DNA of 64,000 bases from Bordetella petrii (GCA_017745595.1 WMBV01000006.1:169746-233745), one strand, 5' to 3'. Positions 28,374-37,652 are shown, counted from the stretch's first letter. Notes: a model not told the origin generated them from the letters alone. Translations and numbers: made by a program.

Positions 28374-28530
28374 GACCTGGCCTCCGATTTCCCCTGCGCT
28401 GATTCCTCATGGAAGAAGCGGCACAAAGGCGTGCCGCAGGCGTCAGGATCGGTGCCGGGTCAGTGCCGGTCAAAGACCGTTTAGAGCAGAAAGGTCGAGG
28501 AAAAAGAAAGAATGAGTGCGGTGGCGAGCC

Positions 28531-28566
28531 AAAGAAAAACGCCGCAAGCGCGGGCGCATTGCGGCG
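28531..28566 (-). terminator. Rho-independent terminator after the exclusion-type lipoprotein gene
   Basis: On the minus strand an 8-bp stem (CGCCGCAA/TTGCGGCG, 28540-28547 and 28559-28566) with an 11-base loop is followed by TTTTT and further T-rich sequence. It separates the efflux/LysR/lipoprotein transcription unit from traG, implying a separate traG promoter in 28374-28530. Confidence 0.8.
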
Positions 28567-28609
28567 TGTCGAGAAAAAAAGTGAAGGCGAATCGGCGAGC
28601 GACCAACAA

Positions 28610-28888
28610 TCAGAACTTTGGCGACTCTTTCGGCGGTGTATAGGGTGTTTCGCCGTCGCCATAGAATCGCTTGCGCGTGGCTTCGGCCACCCGGTTGCAC
28701 AGCATGTCGCCCAGCTTGGGACGATCCGTCTTGCATTGTTGGCGCAGTTCTCTAAGCCGGTCAGGGTTGGCCGCCAGTTCTTCCACCGTCGGAATATTTG
28801 TCTCCGAATCGGCGGCCTTCTGAGGTGCCTCGGATTGGCCGCAAGCGGACAAGGCAGTCACGAGCAAGAACGGAATGATTTTCTTCAT
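28610..28888 (-). CDS. EexN/TrbK-like lipoprotein
   Basis: A 92-residue lipoprotein (MKKIIPFLLVTALSACGQ, Cys16 in a lipobox). The mature segment ELAANPDRLRELRQQCKTDRPKLGDMLCNRVAEATRKRFYG parallels the TrbK-like protein at 20669-20971 in Cys spacing and charge, so these are probably paralogues. Entry-exclusion lipoproteins of the EexN group look like this. It overlaps the LysR gene by 4 bases on the same strand and is followed by a strong terminator. Confidence 0.78.
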   Translation of the reverse strand: MKKIIPFLLVTALSACGQSEAPQKAADSETNIPTVEELAANPDRLRELRQQCKTDRPKLGDMLCNRVAEATRKRFYGDGETPYTPPKESPKF

Positions 28889-29829
28889 GGCATCAATTCC
28901 TCCGGTGGATCAGAACTGTGGCCTCGGATGGGCCTGGGAGTCTCCGGTGTTTCAATTGTCTGTACCCGTTCGATGAACCGTGCAAGTTCGTCGGACGGAT
29001 CACCGTCAAGACGAAGCAAGTAAGTCGTCAGCGGAGGTACACGCGACGCAAGTGGCCGCGCTACCACTCCCGGTTCACGGCTGGCGGAAATATGTGCAGC
29101 GCCCGCCAGCCCGAGCGCGAAGCCGGCCGATACCAGCGCCATCATCAGATCGCATGTAGCAACTCGCTCTGCGATCAACGGTTCCATGTCGGCACGACGC
29201 AGCACTCGTTCTACGTGTTTGGCATGGCCTTCACACACTTGCGGATCGCACAAAACCAGCGGATAGCGCAGCAGTTCGTCCAAGGGGATACGCTTGTGAA
29301 CCAGTAGAGGATGGCGAGCGGGGACCGCCACCATTAGCGCATCACTCCAAGCTGGCAACGCCACGATGCCATCGCCCACCTCGTCGGACTGAGCAAACCC
29401 CACGTCGTATAGATCATCGTGCAACCCTTTGATCTGCTGCGACAGCGGCACCTCGAAGAAGCGGATTTCGACCTCGGGTTCTTCCTGACGACATAACGCC
29501 AACAAGGTCGGCAAGCGCGACGGTGTAATGCCGTCCGACAAGGCCACTCGCAATTGTCCATGAAAGCCATTCGCTGCCGCTTTCACGCTATCACGCGCTT
29601 GTTCCAAGGCGGCAAACACACGACGCACATGCTCCAAGAACAATGTTCCGGCATGGGTTAGCCGCGTACTGCGCGTGGTACGGGCAAACAGCGCCACACC
29701 GAGTTCTTCCTCCAGTTCCTTGATGGCCCGCGACAGCGGCGATTGTTCAATATGCAGCTTCTCCGCCGCACGAGCGAAACGGAGTTCTTCGGCCACGGCC
29801 AGGAAGTATCGAAGGTGACGAAGCTCCAT
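28885..29829 (-). CDS. LysR-family transcriptional regulator
   Basis: A 314-residue LysR protein: N-terminal winged helix (MELRHLRYFLAVAEELRFARAAEKLHIEQSPLSRAIKELEEELG) and a C-terminal co-inducer domain (about 90-290). I chose ATG 29829; an upstream in-frame ATG at 29853 is less typical. It follows the DUF3861 gene by 33 bases in the same direction, so it may be co-transcribed with the efflux genes. LysR genes often sit beside traG in Tn4371-type ICEs; the target is unknown. Confidence 0.9.
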   Translation of the reverse strand: MELRHLRYFLAVAEELRFARAAEKLHIEQSPLSRAIKELEEELGVALFARTTRSTRLTHAGTLFLEHVRRVFAALEQARDSVKAAANGFHGQLRVALSDGITPSRLPTLLALCRQEEPEVEIRFFEVPLSQQIKGLHDDLYDVGFAQSDEVGDGIVALPAWSDALMVAVPARHPLLVHKRIPLDELLRYPLVLCDPQVCEGHAKHVERVLRRADMEPLIAERVATCDLMMALVSAGFALGLAGAAHISASREPGVVARPLASRVPPLTTYLLRLDGDPSDELARFIERVQTIETPETPRPIRGHSSDPPEELMP

Positions 29830-29862
29830 GGCGATCCACATCCCATTTCGCAAAGAGAACTA

Positions 29863-30174
29863 TCAGTCTTTTCTTTGGCTGTCGGTTGATCCTGCTTTCA
29901 AATCCTTGACAAACTGATATAGCTGCGGCAGGAATGAAGATAGAAGCGGGTTGTCTTTGTTCGCCAGGATGGCTCCGCCAAACAGTTTCAGACCAACCGC
30001 AAATGCCGCCGCATCTGCTTGGCTGCTGAAATCACCTCTGCTGCGAATCCACGTCACGACAGAAATGATGTCGTCATGATTCCCAACCTCAAATTGCAGA
30101 GGCTTGCGTTCAGTGGGGACGCCATGTGAATCCGTCAATTGCTCCAGAGTTACGCGATAAAGGTATTGCCTCAT
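29863..30174 (-). CDS. DUF3861-type small protein
   Basis: A 103-residue soluble protein starting MRQYLYRVTLEQLTDSHGVP, the pattern of DUF3861 proteins (beta-rich start, then helical segments AFAVGLKLFGGAILANKDNPL). No catalytic motif or membrane segment is visible. It lies 30 bases after the membrane-fusion protein gene and is probably the fourth gene of the efflux operon. Function unknown. Confidence 0.75.
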   Translation of the reverse strand: MRQYLYRVTLEQLTDSHGVPTERKPLQFEVGNHDDIISVVTWIRSRGDFSSQADAAAFAVGLKLFGGAILANKDNPLLSSFLPQLYQFVKDLKAGSTDSQRKD

Positions 30175-30204
30175 TTGTGTGGCTCCTCATGTTGGAGTGA
30201 TGAC

Positions 30205-31239
30205 CTAATCACCGATGCGGATCTTCGGCGTTACGGACATACCGACGCGCAGATTCGCCGCATCAGGCTGGCCGGGGTCGATGCGAATACGCACAGGCAG
30301 GCGTTGGACGATCTTGGTGAAGTTGCCTGTGGCGTTGTGTGGCGCGACGGCCGAGTAGCTGACGCCACTGGCCGGCCCCAGGCTTTCCACGGTTCCCTTC
30401 AACTCGATACCCGGCAAGGCATCCACCTTGATGTCCACCGGCTGCCCGGCCTGCACGCGCGCCAACTGCGTTTCGCGGAAGTTGGCTGTGATGTAGACCG
30501 CATCTAGCGGAACGACGGCCACCAATGGTTTGCCGGCATTCACGAACGATCCGACGCGCACTGACTTCTGGCCGATCATGCCACTGATGGGCGCCGTGAT
30601 TTGGGTATAGGAGAGCTTCAACTCCGCTGCGGCCTGTGCGGCTTGCGCTTGAGAAAGCGCAGCCTTGGCCTTTTCAAGATCGGCTTTCAGGATGTCCGTC
30701 TGCTGCCGTGCCGCTTGCAGGCCGGCGCGGTTCTTGTCCCGGCTAGCCAGCCGAATGGCCAACTGCGCTTCGGCCTGTTGTTGCGCCTGGATCGAACCTG
30801 ATCCATCGGAGGCCAGGTTCCGGTAGCGCTTCTGGTTTGCCTCCGCCAATTTGAGTTCTGCATCGTCCACCGCAACGGCCGCCTGCGCCTGGCGGATCGC
30901 GGTTTCCTGCTGCGCCACGCGCGCGGAAAGTCCCTCGACACTGGCCTGGGCAGCGGCGACCTGTGCCTTTGCCGCATCCACCGCAACGATGAAGTCCCGG
31001 TCGTCAATTGCGGCGAGTAGATCCCCAGCCTCCACTGGCTGGTTTTCTTCGACCAACACCTTTCCGATCACGCCGGACACCTGCGGCGCGACGAGGGTGA
31101 AATCGGCCTGGACGTAGGCATCGTCCGTGGATTGGGTCGATGCGCTGGACTCGGGACGATTCAGATAAATGACGCAGCCCACTGCGACTGCGAGCAGCAG
31201 CAGAGCACTGGTGATCTTGGCTTTCTTCGGCATGGCCAT
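30205..31239 (-). CDS. HlyD/EmrA-family membrane fusion protein
   Basis: A 344-residue periplasmic adaptor anchored by one N-terminal helix (about 8-26). It has a biotinyl-lipoyl-like half-motif (VAPQVSGVIGKVLVEENQPVEAGDLLAAID), a long coiled-coil hairpin (about 90-200) and the return half (SYTQITAPISGMIGQKSVRVG), then a beta-barrel (VYITANFRETQLARVQAGQPVDIKVDALPG). It connects the MFS pump to the outer-membrane channel. It starts 7 bases after the pump gene. Confidence 0.92.
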   Translation of the reverse strand: MAMPKKAKITSALLLLAVAVGCVIYLNRPESSASTQSTDDAYVQADFTLVAPQVSGVIGKVLVEENQPVEAGDLLAAIDDRDFIVAVDAAKAQVAAAQASVEGLSARVAQQETAIRQAQAAVAVDDAELKLAEANQKRYRNLASDGSGSIQAQQQAEAQLAIRLASRDKNRAGLQAARQQTDILKADLEKAKAALSQAQAAQAAAELKLSYTQITAPISGMIGQKSVRVGSFVNAGKPLVAVVPLDAVYITANFRETQLARVQAGQPVDIKVDALPGIELKGTVESLGPASGVSYSAVAPHNATGNFTKIVQRLPVRIRIDPGQPDAANLRVGMSVTPKIRIGD

Positions 31240-31246
31240 GGTGAAA

Positions 31247-32818
31247 CTATCCTTGGGGCAAAGGTTGGGATTGGGGAGCGCCGGCCTGCAAGTCGGGGGC
31301 GGGAACGTAGGTCAGCCGCAATACGAAGGGGACCATCACCAGCGCCAGAACGCAGAGCACGCGATAGGCATCCGCGACCGACAGCACCAGTGCCTGCTGG
31401 CCGATGATTCCCATCAGTTGAGCGGGCTCCGGAACAAGCGGGACGGAGTTGCCTACCAATGCGGCGTGGTCCAGCAGCATTTCCGCGTGGAACCGCTGTC
31501 TCACGGTCACGAGTTGCCCCACCACCGCGCCCCCGAGTACCGACCCCAGGGCGCGCAGCGTGTTGATATTCCCCGACACATACGGGCCTTCACTGGGGTG
31601 TACGACGCTGGTACACAGGAACAGCATCGAGACGACAGCCATGGGCTGGCCAAAGGCTTGGAGTGCCTGCGTCATCAAGAACTGGTCGCGGTTCCAGTCG
31701 GAGGTCAGTTGCGCGCCGGAGAAACACGCCAGGGCGATCAGCAGCAGGCCGCCCGCGAACACGAATCGGGCATCGACCCATTTCCGGTACAGGAAAAGCG
31801 CCACCACGGAACCCAGGACCAGTTGAGGCAGTGCGACGATCAGACCGATCGGCGCCATCTGAAGCGGTCGGTAGCTTTGGAGCGGCCCGAGAAAGGTCAT
31901 CGGCAACATCACGCCGGAGGTCAGCACGACCAGAAGGCAGACGAACAAGGTGAAGCCCAACGCCAGGTTGCGGCGGCTGAGCATCTGCAATTTGATGAAC
32001 GGCGACGGGTGATACCACTCCGTCAGCAGATAGGCCACCAGCAGCGTCAGCCCGGCCACCAGCGAGACGACGATGAGGGGGGAGTTGAACCAGTCCAGCC
32101 GCACGCCCTGATCCAGGGCGACGGTTATCAGGGCAAATGCCGGCACGCCGAAAGCCATGCCCGGCCAGTTGGCTTGCGAAAAGCGGTCTGTCTGGATCGG
32201 GTCTTTCGGCAGGCCCCATCCGATCAACAAGGCGGCAATGGCCGCGAGCGGAAGGATTTGCCAGTACACCCAGCGCCAATCGAACAGGCCATCCGTCCAT
32301 TGCCCCGCCAGCCAGATCGAGAGGTTGGGGGCGAAGGTGGCCGTCAGTGCATACAGCGCCAGTCCGTGCAGCCGTATGTGGGGTGGCAGGAACTTCAACG
32401 CCGCCATCATCAGCACGGGAATCATCGTGCCGCTGGCGATGCCTTGCAGGAAGCGCATGGCCAGCAGCAGATCGAGGTCATGGATGAAGGGGATGCATAC
32501 CGCCAGCAAGGTGCATGCGCCGATCATCCACAGCTCGAAGCGGCGCACTGAGAGCGTGATGGCGAACCATGCCGCAAACGGCATGGCGATCACTTCGCCG
32601 GCGCTATAGACGGTCGTGAGCCAGGAGGCGTCGTCCAGGCTGTAGCCCAGCGCGCCACGCACGTCCGCCAGCGCCAACGCGCCCACGCGGTTGTTCAGTC
32701 CGGCCATCATGGCCGCGATGAGGATGCCGACCAGCCCGGCGATCGCCCGCTTCGGAGGGGCTGCCGCAGCAGCGGGTGCGGGCGGCGCCGCTGTCGGCTG
32801 CAACGCTGCGGCACTCAT
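31247..32818 (-). CDS. DHA2-family MFS multidrug transporter (EmrB-like)
   Basis: A 523-residue inner-membrane antiporter with about 14 membrane segments. It shows the DHA2 motif C-like region and the loop DDASWLTTVYSAGEVIAMPFAAWFA characteristic of EmrB-type pumps. It works with the adjacent HlyD-type adaptor and the NodT-type outer-membrane factor as a tripartite exporter. It overlaps the outer-membrane gene by 4 bases. Substrates are unknown; amphipathic drugs or aromatic acids are typical for the family. Confidence 0.92.
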   Translation of the reverse strand: MSAAALQPTAAPPAPAAAAAPPKRAIAGLVGILIAAMMAGLNNRVGALALADVRGALGYSLDDASWLTTVYSAGEVIAMPFAAWFAITLSVRRFELWMIGACTLLAVCIPFIHDLDLLLAMRFLQGIASGTMIPVLMMAALKFLPPHIRLHGLALYALTATFAPNLSIWLAGQWTDGLFDWRWVYWQILPLAAIAALLIGWGLPKDPIQTDRFSQANWPGMAFGVPAFALITVALDQGVRLDWFNSPLIVVSLVAGLTLLVAYLLTEWYHPSPFIKLQMLSRRNLALGFTLFVCLLVVLTSGVMLPMTFLGPLQSYRPLQMAPIGLIVALPQLVLGSVVALFLYRKWVDARFVFAGGLLLIALACFSGAQLTSDWNRDQFLMTQALQAFGQPMAVVSMLFLCTSVVHPSEGPYVSGNINTLRALGSVLGGAVVGQLVTVRQRFHAEMLLDHAALVGNSVPLVPEPAQLMGIIGQQALVLSVADAYRVLCVLALVMVPFVLRLTYVPAPDLQAGAPQSQPLPQG

Positions 32819-34350
32819 GGGTCAACCTTTGATGGCGAGGTGGCCGATGACGCGGTGGTCGTCAGGGGCGCATCGCCGCCGGCCTGCCGCCCGGATGTGA
32901 GTGCGTCGGGGTCCCAGCCGCCGCCCAGCGACTTGTAGAGATTGACCAGGGTGAGCGCAGCGTTGGTGGCGCTGGCATTGAGGCTGGTCTGGCTGGCTAG
33001 GACGCCGCGCTGCGCGGCCAGGACATTCAGGTAGTCGGCCGCGCCTTCCTGATAGCCGCGCTCGGCAGCATGCAGCGCCTGCTTGTTCTGTTCATACGAA
33101 ACCAGCAATTCGGCATGTCGGTTCTGCTGGGCTGCCCAGGCGTCCAGGGCGTTGTCCACTTCATGCCAGGCTTGCAGCACCGTCTGCCGGTAGGCGATGG
33201 CGGCTGTTCTTTGCCGTGCCTCGTTCAGCGCCAGGCGCTGCTTCAAACGACCGCCCTGAAAGATGGGGAGATAGACCGTCGGGCCGACGGAGAAGAACCG
33301 GGAATCCCAACTGTCGAGGTCGTTGAACTCGAAGGCTTCGACGCCGACTCTTCCCCGCAAGCCGATCCGCGGGTAGAAATCGGCCTTGGCGACGCCGATG
33401 GCCGCCGTCGCGACATGGAGTTGGGCTTCGGCGCGCTGTATGTCCGGCCGCCTGTGCGCCAATTCGGAGGGCAGGCCCACCGGCACGTTGGAAGGGAGCG
33501 AAGGCAAGGGCATCGCTTCAAGCAACTGCGCATCGAGGGCGCGCGGCTGCTCCCCCAGCAGCAGTGCCAAGGCATTCATCAGCGTGTTGCGGCGCTGCAC
33601 CAGTTCGGGCACCAGCGCCTCGACCGTTGCCCGCTGCGCGCGCGCCGAAGCGGTTTCGAAGCGCGTGGCGACGCCGTTGCGCTCACGGCTTTCGGCAAGG
33701 CGCAGGGTGCGATCGGCGACCTCCAGGTTCTGCCGGGTGATGTCCAGTTGCGCCTGCGTTCCTCGCAATTGGAGGTAGGTGCGGGCCACTTCGGCGGACA
33801 AGGCCACCCGTGCCGCCTCGCGCTCATACACCGTGGCCTCGAAGGTGGCTGCGGCGCCTTCGCGCGATCGCCGCGCGCGGCCCCACAGATCGAGTTCCCA
33901 ACTGGCGTCGAATCCCAACTGCCAGAAGTCGCTCGCGCTCGTCGGTGCACCCAACGCGGCAAACTTGCCGTGCTCGCTGAGGGCCTCGCGGGAATAGCCT
34001 GCCGAGGCGCCCACGCTGGGCAGCAGCAGCGAGGAAGCAATCCCCAACTGCGCCCGGCTTTGCTCAATGCGCTCGGAAGCGATCTGCAGGTTCAGGTTGC
34101 CCGCCTGCGCACGGGCTTGCAGATCCGCCAACACGTCATCGTTGAACAGCGTCCACCATGACGATGGGAAGCTCGCAGCGGATGTTTCCTGAGCCTGCGC
34201 GTAATCCGCCCTGGGCGACAGTTGAACGGCTGCAAGCCTGTCGTCGGGTTTCACGAAGTCAGGACCCACCGCACAGCCGACCAGTGAGATCGTGCAGAGC
34301 GCCGTGCCTGCTTGTCGCAGCAGTTGTGAGAGCAGCGGTTGTGACGTCAT
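32815..34350 (-). CDS. NodT-family outer-membrane efflux lipoprotein
   Basis: A 511-residue TolC/NodT-type channel protein. The signal peptide ends in lipobox LVGC (Cys26) followed by AVGPDFVKPD, the usual NodT/OprM start. Two internally related helical halves follow, each with long coiled-coil regions (ELVQRRNTLMNALALLLGEQPRALD; GYQEGAADYLNVLAAQRGVLASQ). First gene of the minus-strand efflux operon, under the control region that holds two matching TetR-type sites. Confidence 0.93.
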   Translation of the reverse strand: MTSQPLLSQLLRQAGTALCTISLVGCAVGPDFVKPDDRLAAVQLSPRADYAQAQETSAASFPSSWWTLFNDDVLADLQARAQAGNLNLQIASERIEQSRAQLGIASSLLLPSVGASAGYSREALSEHGKFAALGAPTSASDFWQLGFDASWELDLWGRARRSREGAAATFEATVYEREAARVALSAEVARTYLQLRGTQAQLDITRQNLEVADRTLRLAESRERNGVATRFETASARAQRATVEALVPELVQRRNTLMNALALLLGEQPRALDAQLLEAMPLPSLPSNVPVGLPSELAHRRPDIQRAEAQLHVATAAIGVAKADFYPRIGLRGRVGVEAFEFNDLDSWDSRFFSVGPTVYLPIFQGGRLKQRLALNEARQRTAAIAYRQTVLQAWHEVDNALDAWAAQQNRHAELLVSYEQNKQALHAAERGYQEGAADYLNVLAAQRGVLASQTSLNASATNAALTLVNLYKSLGGGWDPDALTSGRQAGGDAPLTTTASSATSPSKVDP

Positions 34351-34374
34351 GAAGGTTTATCCAATGTGCGAATA

Positions 34375-34506
34375 GTACCGAACCGCTCGGTTTGATTTTA
34401 CGATAAAAATTAAGCCGACGACTCACAGGAAATCCAAGACATCTGTTTAGGTGCAGATGCCTGTGAGACGAATGGCTAGGTTGATGCGTACCGAGCGGTT
34501 TTGTAC
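34375..34506. promoter_or_regulatory. Two putative TetR operators between the efflux operon and tetR
   Basis: The core AACCGCTCGGT is at 34381-34391 (within TACCGAACCGCTCGGTTT) and again in inverted orientation at about 34490-34500 (within GTACCGAGCGGTTTTGTAC). One copy lies about 25 bases upstream of the efflux operon start and the other about 50 bases upstream of tetR. This placement fits autorepression by the TetR protein plus repression of the pump. Confidence 0.75.
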
Positions 34507-34551
34507 TATATCGAATCCTGGCCCCCGTGTCAAAACTTCCGACCCAAGCAG

Positions 34552-35232
34552 ATGCGACGAACCAACCAAGTCATGACCGCCCCGCCGCCGAGCAGCGGCG
34601 AGCTGAACGCCAAGGCTCTCACCGTTCTGCGCGCTGCGCGAAACGTCTTCCTGACCCAGGGGTTCAGCGCGGCAACAACCGACATGATCCAGCGCGAGGC
34701 TGGCGTGTCCAAGTCCACGGTTTACGCGCACTACGCGAACAAGGAAGCACTCTTCACTGCGGTAATCGAAGCCGAATGTGCAGCGTTCACGAACACGGTG
34801 CAGGGCATCGAGTTCCGCCCGGGGAAGCTGCGAGAAACGTTGACCCTGTTGGCTCGGGCCTACTTGAACATCGTGCTGTCTCCGGGCGGGCTGGCTGTCT
34901 TCCGCGTCGTGATCGCCGAAGGCCCACGCTTTCCCCAGCTCGCACGGACGTTCTATCTGGCCGGCCCGCAGGTCATGACGGCGATGGTGGCCGAGCAACT
35001 GGCCAATGCGGCAGCATCCGGCGAGGTCGATCTTGGCGAGATTGGCCGCGAGACGGCCGCCAGTCTGTTCATCAACCTGGTTCGGGGTGAACCCCAGCTT
35101 CAGTGCCTGACTCATCCGGATGCCGCGCCTTCCTCGGCGCAGATTGACCAGTGGGCGAATGCAGCCGTAATGACATTCATGCGTGCCTATGGTTGCGGCG
35201 AGGACTCGCCCAATAAGCGTTCCCGATCATGA
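34552..35232 (+). CDS. TetR-family regulator of the efflux operon
   Basis: A 226-residue TetR/AcrR repressor. The helix-turn-helix lies at about 22-68 (VLRAARNVFLTQGFSAATTDMIQREAGVSKSTVYAHYANKEALF), followed by an all-helical ligand-binding domain. ATG 34552 was chosen because the earlier frame start at 34501 lies in the operator; ATG 34573 is also possible. Divergent from the efflux genes with shared operator-like repeats, so it probably derepresses the pump on binding a drug. It overlaps the MarR gene by 4 bases. Confidence 0.9.
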   Translation: MRRTNQVMTAPPPSSGELNAKALTVLRAARNVFLTQGFSAATTDMIQREAGVSKSTVYAHYANKEALFTAVIEAECAAFTNTVQGIEFRPGKLRETLTLLARAYLNIVLSPGGLAVFRVVIAEGPRFPQLARTFYLAGPQVMTAMVAEQLANAAASGEVDLGEIGRETAASLFINLVRGEPQLQCLTHPDAAPSSAQIDQWANAAVMTFMRAYGCGEDSPNKRSRS

Positions 35233-35681
35233 TGCCGAATGGGTCAATCGGTACGGAGAAATCAGACGACGCCCTTCGGGTGATGGAGCTTTCTACGGCC
35301 ATCACGCGGCTTTGCACAGCAAGGAATCAAGTGCTGAATCGCGTGGCTGCTCCGTTCGGTTTGACCGCTGTGCAGGTAATGGCGCTACACCATATTTCAG
35401 CCACTCCAGCATGTGCGCCTAGCACTTTGGCCCGCAGTCTGGCAGTCGATTCAGCCTCTGTGACAAGGCTATTGGACCGTCTTGAAAACAAGGGCATGCT
35501 CCAAAGAGCGGCACAAGAGCGCATGGATCGCACGCATGACCGCAGAGTTGTCGAGATTATTCTGACTGAACATGGATGCAACGCGATACGTGAGTTGAAG
35601 TCGCATTGGCAGTCCGCTCGCTCGGAATTGACCGAGGCTTTCAAACAAAGCGAAATACATGGGCTGGCACTAGCTGATTGA
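35229..35681 (+). CDS. MarR-family regulator, probably truncated at the C-terminus
   Basis: A 150-residue MarR-type winged helix: dimer helix (LSTAITRLCTARNQVLNRVAAPFG), DNA-binding part (APSTLARSLAVDSASVTRLLDRLENKGMLQRAAQERMDRTHDRRVVEIILTEHG), then a final helix that stops abruptly after EIHGLALAD. Most relatives have some 10-15 further residues completing the C-terminal dimer helix. The stop falls within 12 bases of overlap with the relaxase gene end, so the efflux cassette was probably joined to the ICE here, trimming marR. Confidence 0.8.
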   Translation: MMPNGSIGTEKSDDALRVMELSTAITRLCTARNQVLNRVAAPFGLTAVQVMALHHISATPACAPSTLARSLAVDSASVTRLLDRLENKGMLQRAAQERMDRTHDRRVVEIILTEHGCNAIRELKSHWQSARSELTEAFKQSEIHGLALAD

Positions 35682-37652
35682 CGGCCCACGCTGCCGCCCA
35701 ATCTCCCACGACACCCCGCCGCCGCGCACCGTGGCGGCAAGTTGCTGCCCCAAGCGTTGTTCGATCACGGGTTTCCACGGCACCAGTGAGAACCCCATGC
35801 CGTCATCGAGCATCGCGTAGCGGCCGCTGGCGAGCATGATGCTGCGCCGGTAGATACCGGCCACGCGCTGCCCATCAGCCATTGAACGATGCTCCAGGCC
35901 AGTTTCGGCGGCAATGTCTTTGGCGGCCTGCGCCAGTTCGCGGTTGCGCAGCGTGCCCAGCAGGTTGCGCGCGAGGATCACGCGCTGCCCGCGACGCTCG
36001 GCAAGCCCCTGTTCGGCCAAGAAGTCGGCGCGCTGCTGCATCGCCTGCTTGGCCTCGCCGCCAAAGCCCAGGTCGCCCAGGCCCGAGCCGCCGCCGATCA
36101 ACTGCTGGTCGAGCCAGGTGGCACCGATCACGCGGGCCTGCCGCTCGATGGGCAGGTGCGATTTCAGTTCCACGGCCACGCCGCCCAGGCGCTGTGCGTC
36201 ATAGCGGCGGCCCTGTTCGGCCAGGTCGTCCGGCACCTTCCATAGCCCCTCGGCCACGCGCTCCACGATGCCTGCGCGGCGCAGGGCTTCCAGCCGGCGG
36301 ACGTGGGCCGCGACGACTTCCTGCGGATCGCGGCCGGGCACGGCTTGACCCTGCGCGACGGCCAGGTGATGGTCGGTGCGGTATAGGCCGCCGCTCGCCA
36401 GTGCGGTGATGTTCTTGTCGGCGGCGCGCACGTCAGCCGATCCCTTCACCTCCACCACGGCGCCGGTCGGATAGTTCGCCAGCTCGTCGCGGGCGTTGAG
36501 CGCGACGTAGTGGGCCTTGCCATCCACCCCGTCGATGACCAGATAGCCCCGGTCGCGCAGCTCGTCGGCCAGCCCCTTCGCGGCCACGCGGCCGAGGATG
36601 GTTCGGCCATCGTCGCCCGGCTCGAACACCGCCAGTTCGCGCGGCTGGCCGCTCATGGCCCGCTGCATGGTGCGGATGATGTCGCCACGCTCGCCCAGGG
36701 CGCGCAGGGTCTTTTCCGCATCGGCATGGACGGCCCAGGTGCCCGGCTGCGCCTCGTCGGCCAGGCCCAGGCGCTGCAAACGTTGCAGGCGGCCGATCAG
36801 CAGCAGGCGCTGGCGTTGCAGCCGGGGTTCGTTGAAGCGTTCGACATGCACCAGGCCATCGTCGCTGGCCTCGCGCTTCAAGGTGCGATCCAGGCTCGTC
36901 CACCGCTCCTGATCCACCTCGCGCCGCAAGGTCTGCTGGATCTCCAGCTCGGTGCGCGGCCCCAGCCATTCGGTCGCCAGCTCGGTGGCACGATGGCGGA
37001 ACCCATCGGCGATGTAGTCGCCCGCGATGATGAGGTCTTTGCCGGTGTCGTTGCGTCCGCGCACGATCAGGTGGGTGTGCGGGTTGTCGGTGTTCCAGTG
37101 ATCGACGGCCACCCACTCCAGCCGCGTGCCCAGGTCGGCTTCCATCCGGTTTATCAGATGCCGCGTGTAGGTGCGCAGGTCGTCCAGTTCGGCCCCGTCC
37201 TCGGGTGAGACGATGAAGCGGAAATGGTGCCGGTCGTCGGCGCAGCGTTCCTTGAAGGCGTCGAGGTCGGCAGTATCGGTCTGCGGCCCGTAGGCTTGGC
37301 CCGGCTCGCCATCACGGCCCACACCGTCGCGCTCGATGTAGCGCAGGTGCTTGGCGAGCGACTGCGGGCTGGCCCGCTGGTGATTGACCAGAAGGGTCTT
37401 GATGGTCACGCGCCGGGACATGGGCGTGAGCTTCGCGCCGGCGAAGCGCGCTGCCGTATGGCCGCGCCCCAGACGCGAGCCGGGCCGCTGGCCGGTGCCC
37501 TTGCCACTGCCGCCAGCGCGACGCATCGAGGACTTGCCGCTGCTGGCCTTACCAGCCTGCTTGAGCACCTTGGAAACGAAGCTCTGGCCCTTGCCCCGGT
37601 TCTTCGGGGCGCTGGGGCGCACACGGAAATCGTCGTCGCGGCGGTCGGTCAT
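35670..37652 (-). CDS. MobP-type relaxase with DUF3363
   Basis: A 660-residue relaxase that nicks oriT and leads the strand into the recipient. After a basic, Gly/Ser-rich N-terminus, the motif-I Tyr is probably in LAKHLRYIERDG and the metal-binding His triad is in DHWNTDNPHTHLIVRG. The C-terminal half (about 290-660) is the DUF3363 region. Start ATG 37652 was chosen over a longer frame running through the non-coding upstream region. It overlaps marR tail-to-tail by 12 bases. It is the expected partner of TraG and TraF. Confidence 0.92.
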   Translation of the reverse strand: MTDRRDDDFRVRPSAPKNRGKGQSFVSKVLKQAGKASSGKSSMRRAGGSGKGTGQRPGSRLGRGHTAARFAGAKLTPMSRRVTIKTLLVNHQRASPQSLAKHLRYIERDGVGRDGEPGQAYGPQTDTADLDAFKERCADDRHHFRFIVSPEDGAELDDLRTYTRHLINRMEADLGTRLEWVAVDHWNTDNPHTHLIVRGRNDTGKDLIIAGDYIADGFRHRATELATEWLGPRTELEIQQTLRREVDQERWTSLDRTLKREASDDGLVHVERFNEPRLQRQRLLLIGRLQRLQRLGLADEAQPGTWAVHADAEKTLRALGERGDIIRTMQRAMSGQPRELAVFEPGDDGRTILGRVAAKGLADELRDRGYLVIDGVDGKAHYVALNARDELANYPTGAVVEVKGSADVRAADKNITALASGGLYRTDHHLAVAQGQAVPGRDPQEVVAAHVRRLEALRRAGIVERVAEGLWKVPDDLAEQGRRYDAQRLGGVAVELKSHLPIERQARVIGATWLDQQLIGGGSGLGDLGFGGEAKQAMQQRADFLAEQGLAERRGQRVILARNLLGTLRNRELAQAAKDIAAETGLEHRSMADGQRVAGIYRRSIMLASGRYAMLDDGMGFSLVPWKPVIEQRLGQQLAATVRGGGVSWEIGRQRGPSIS

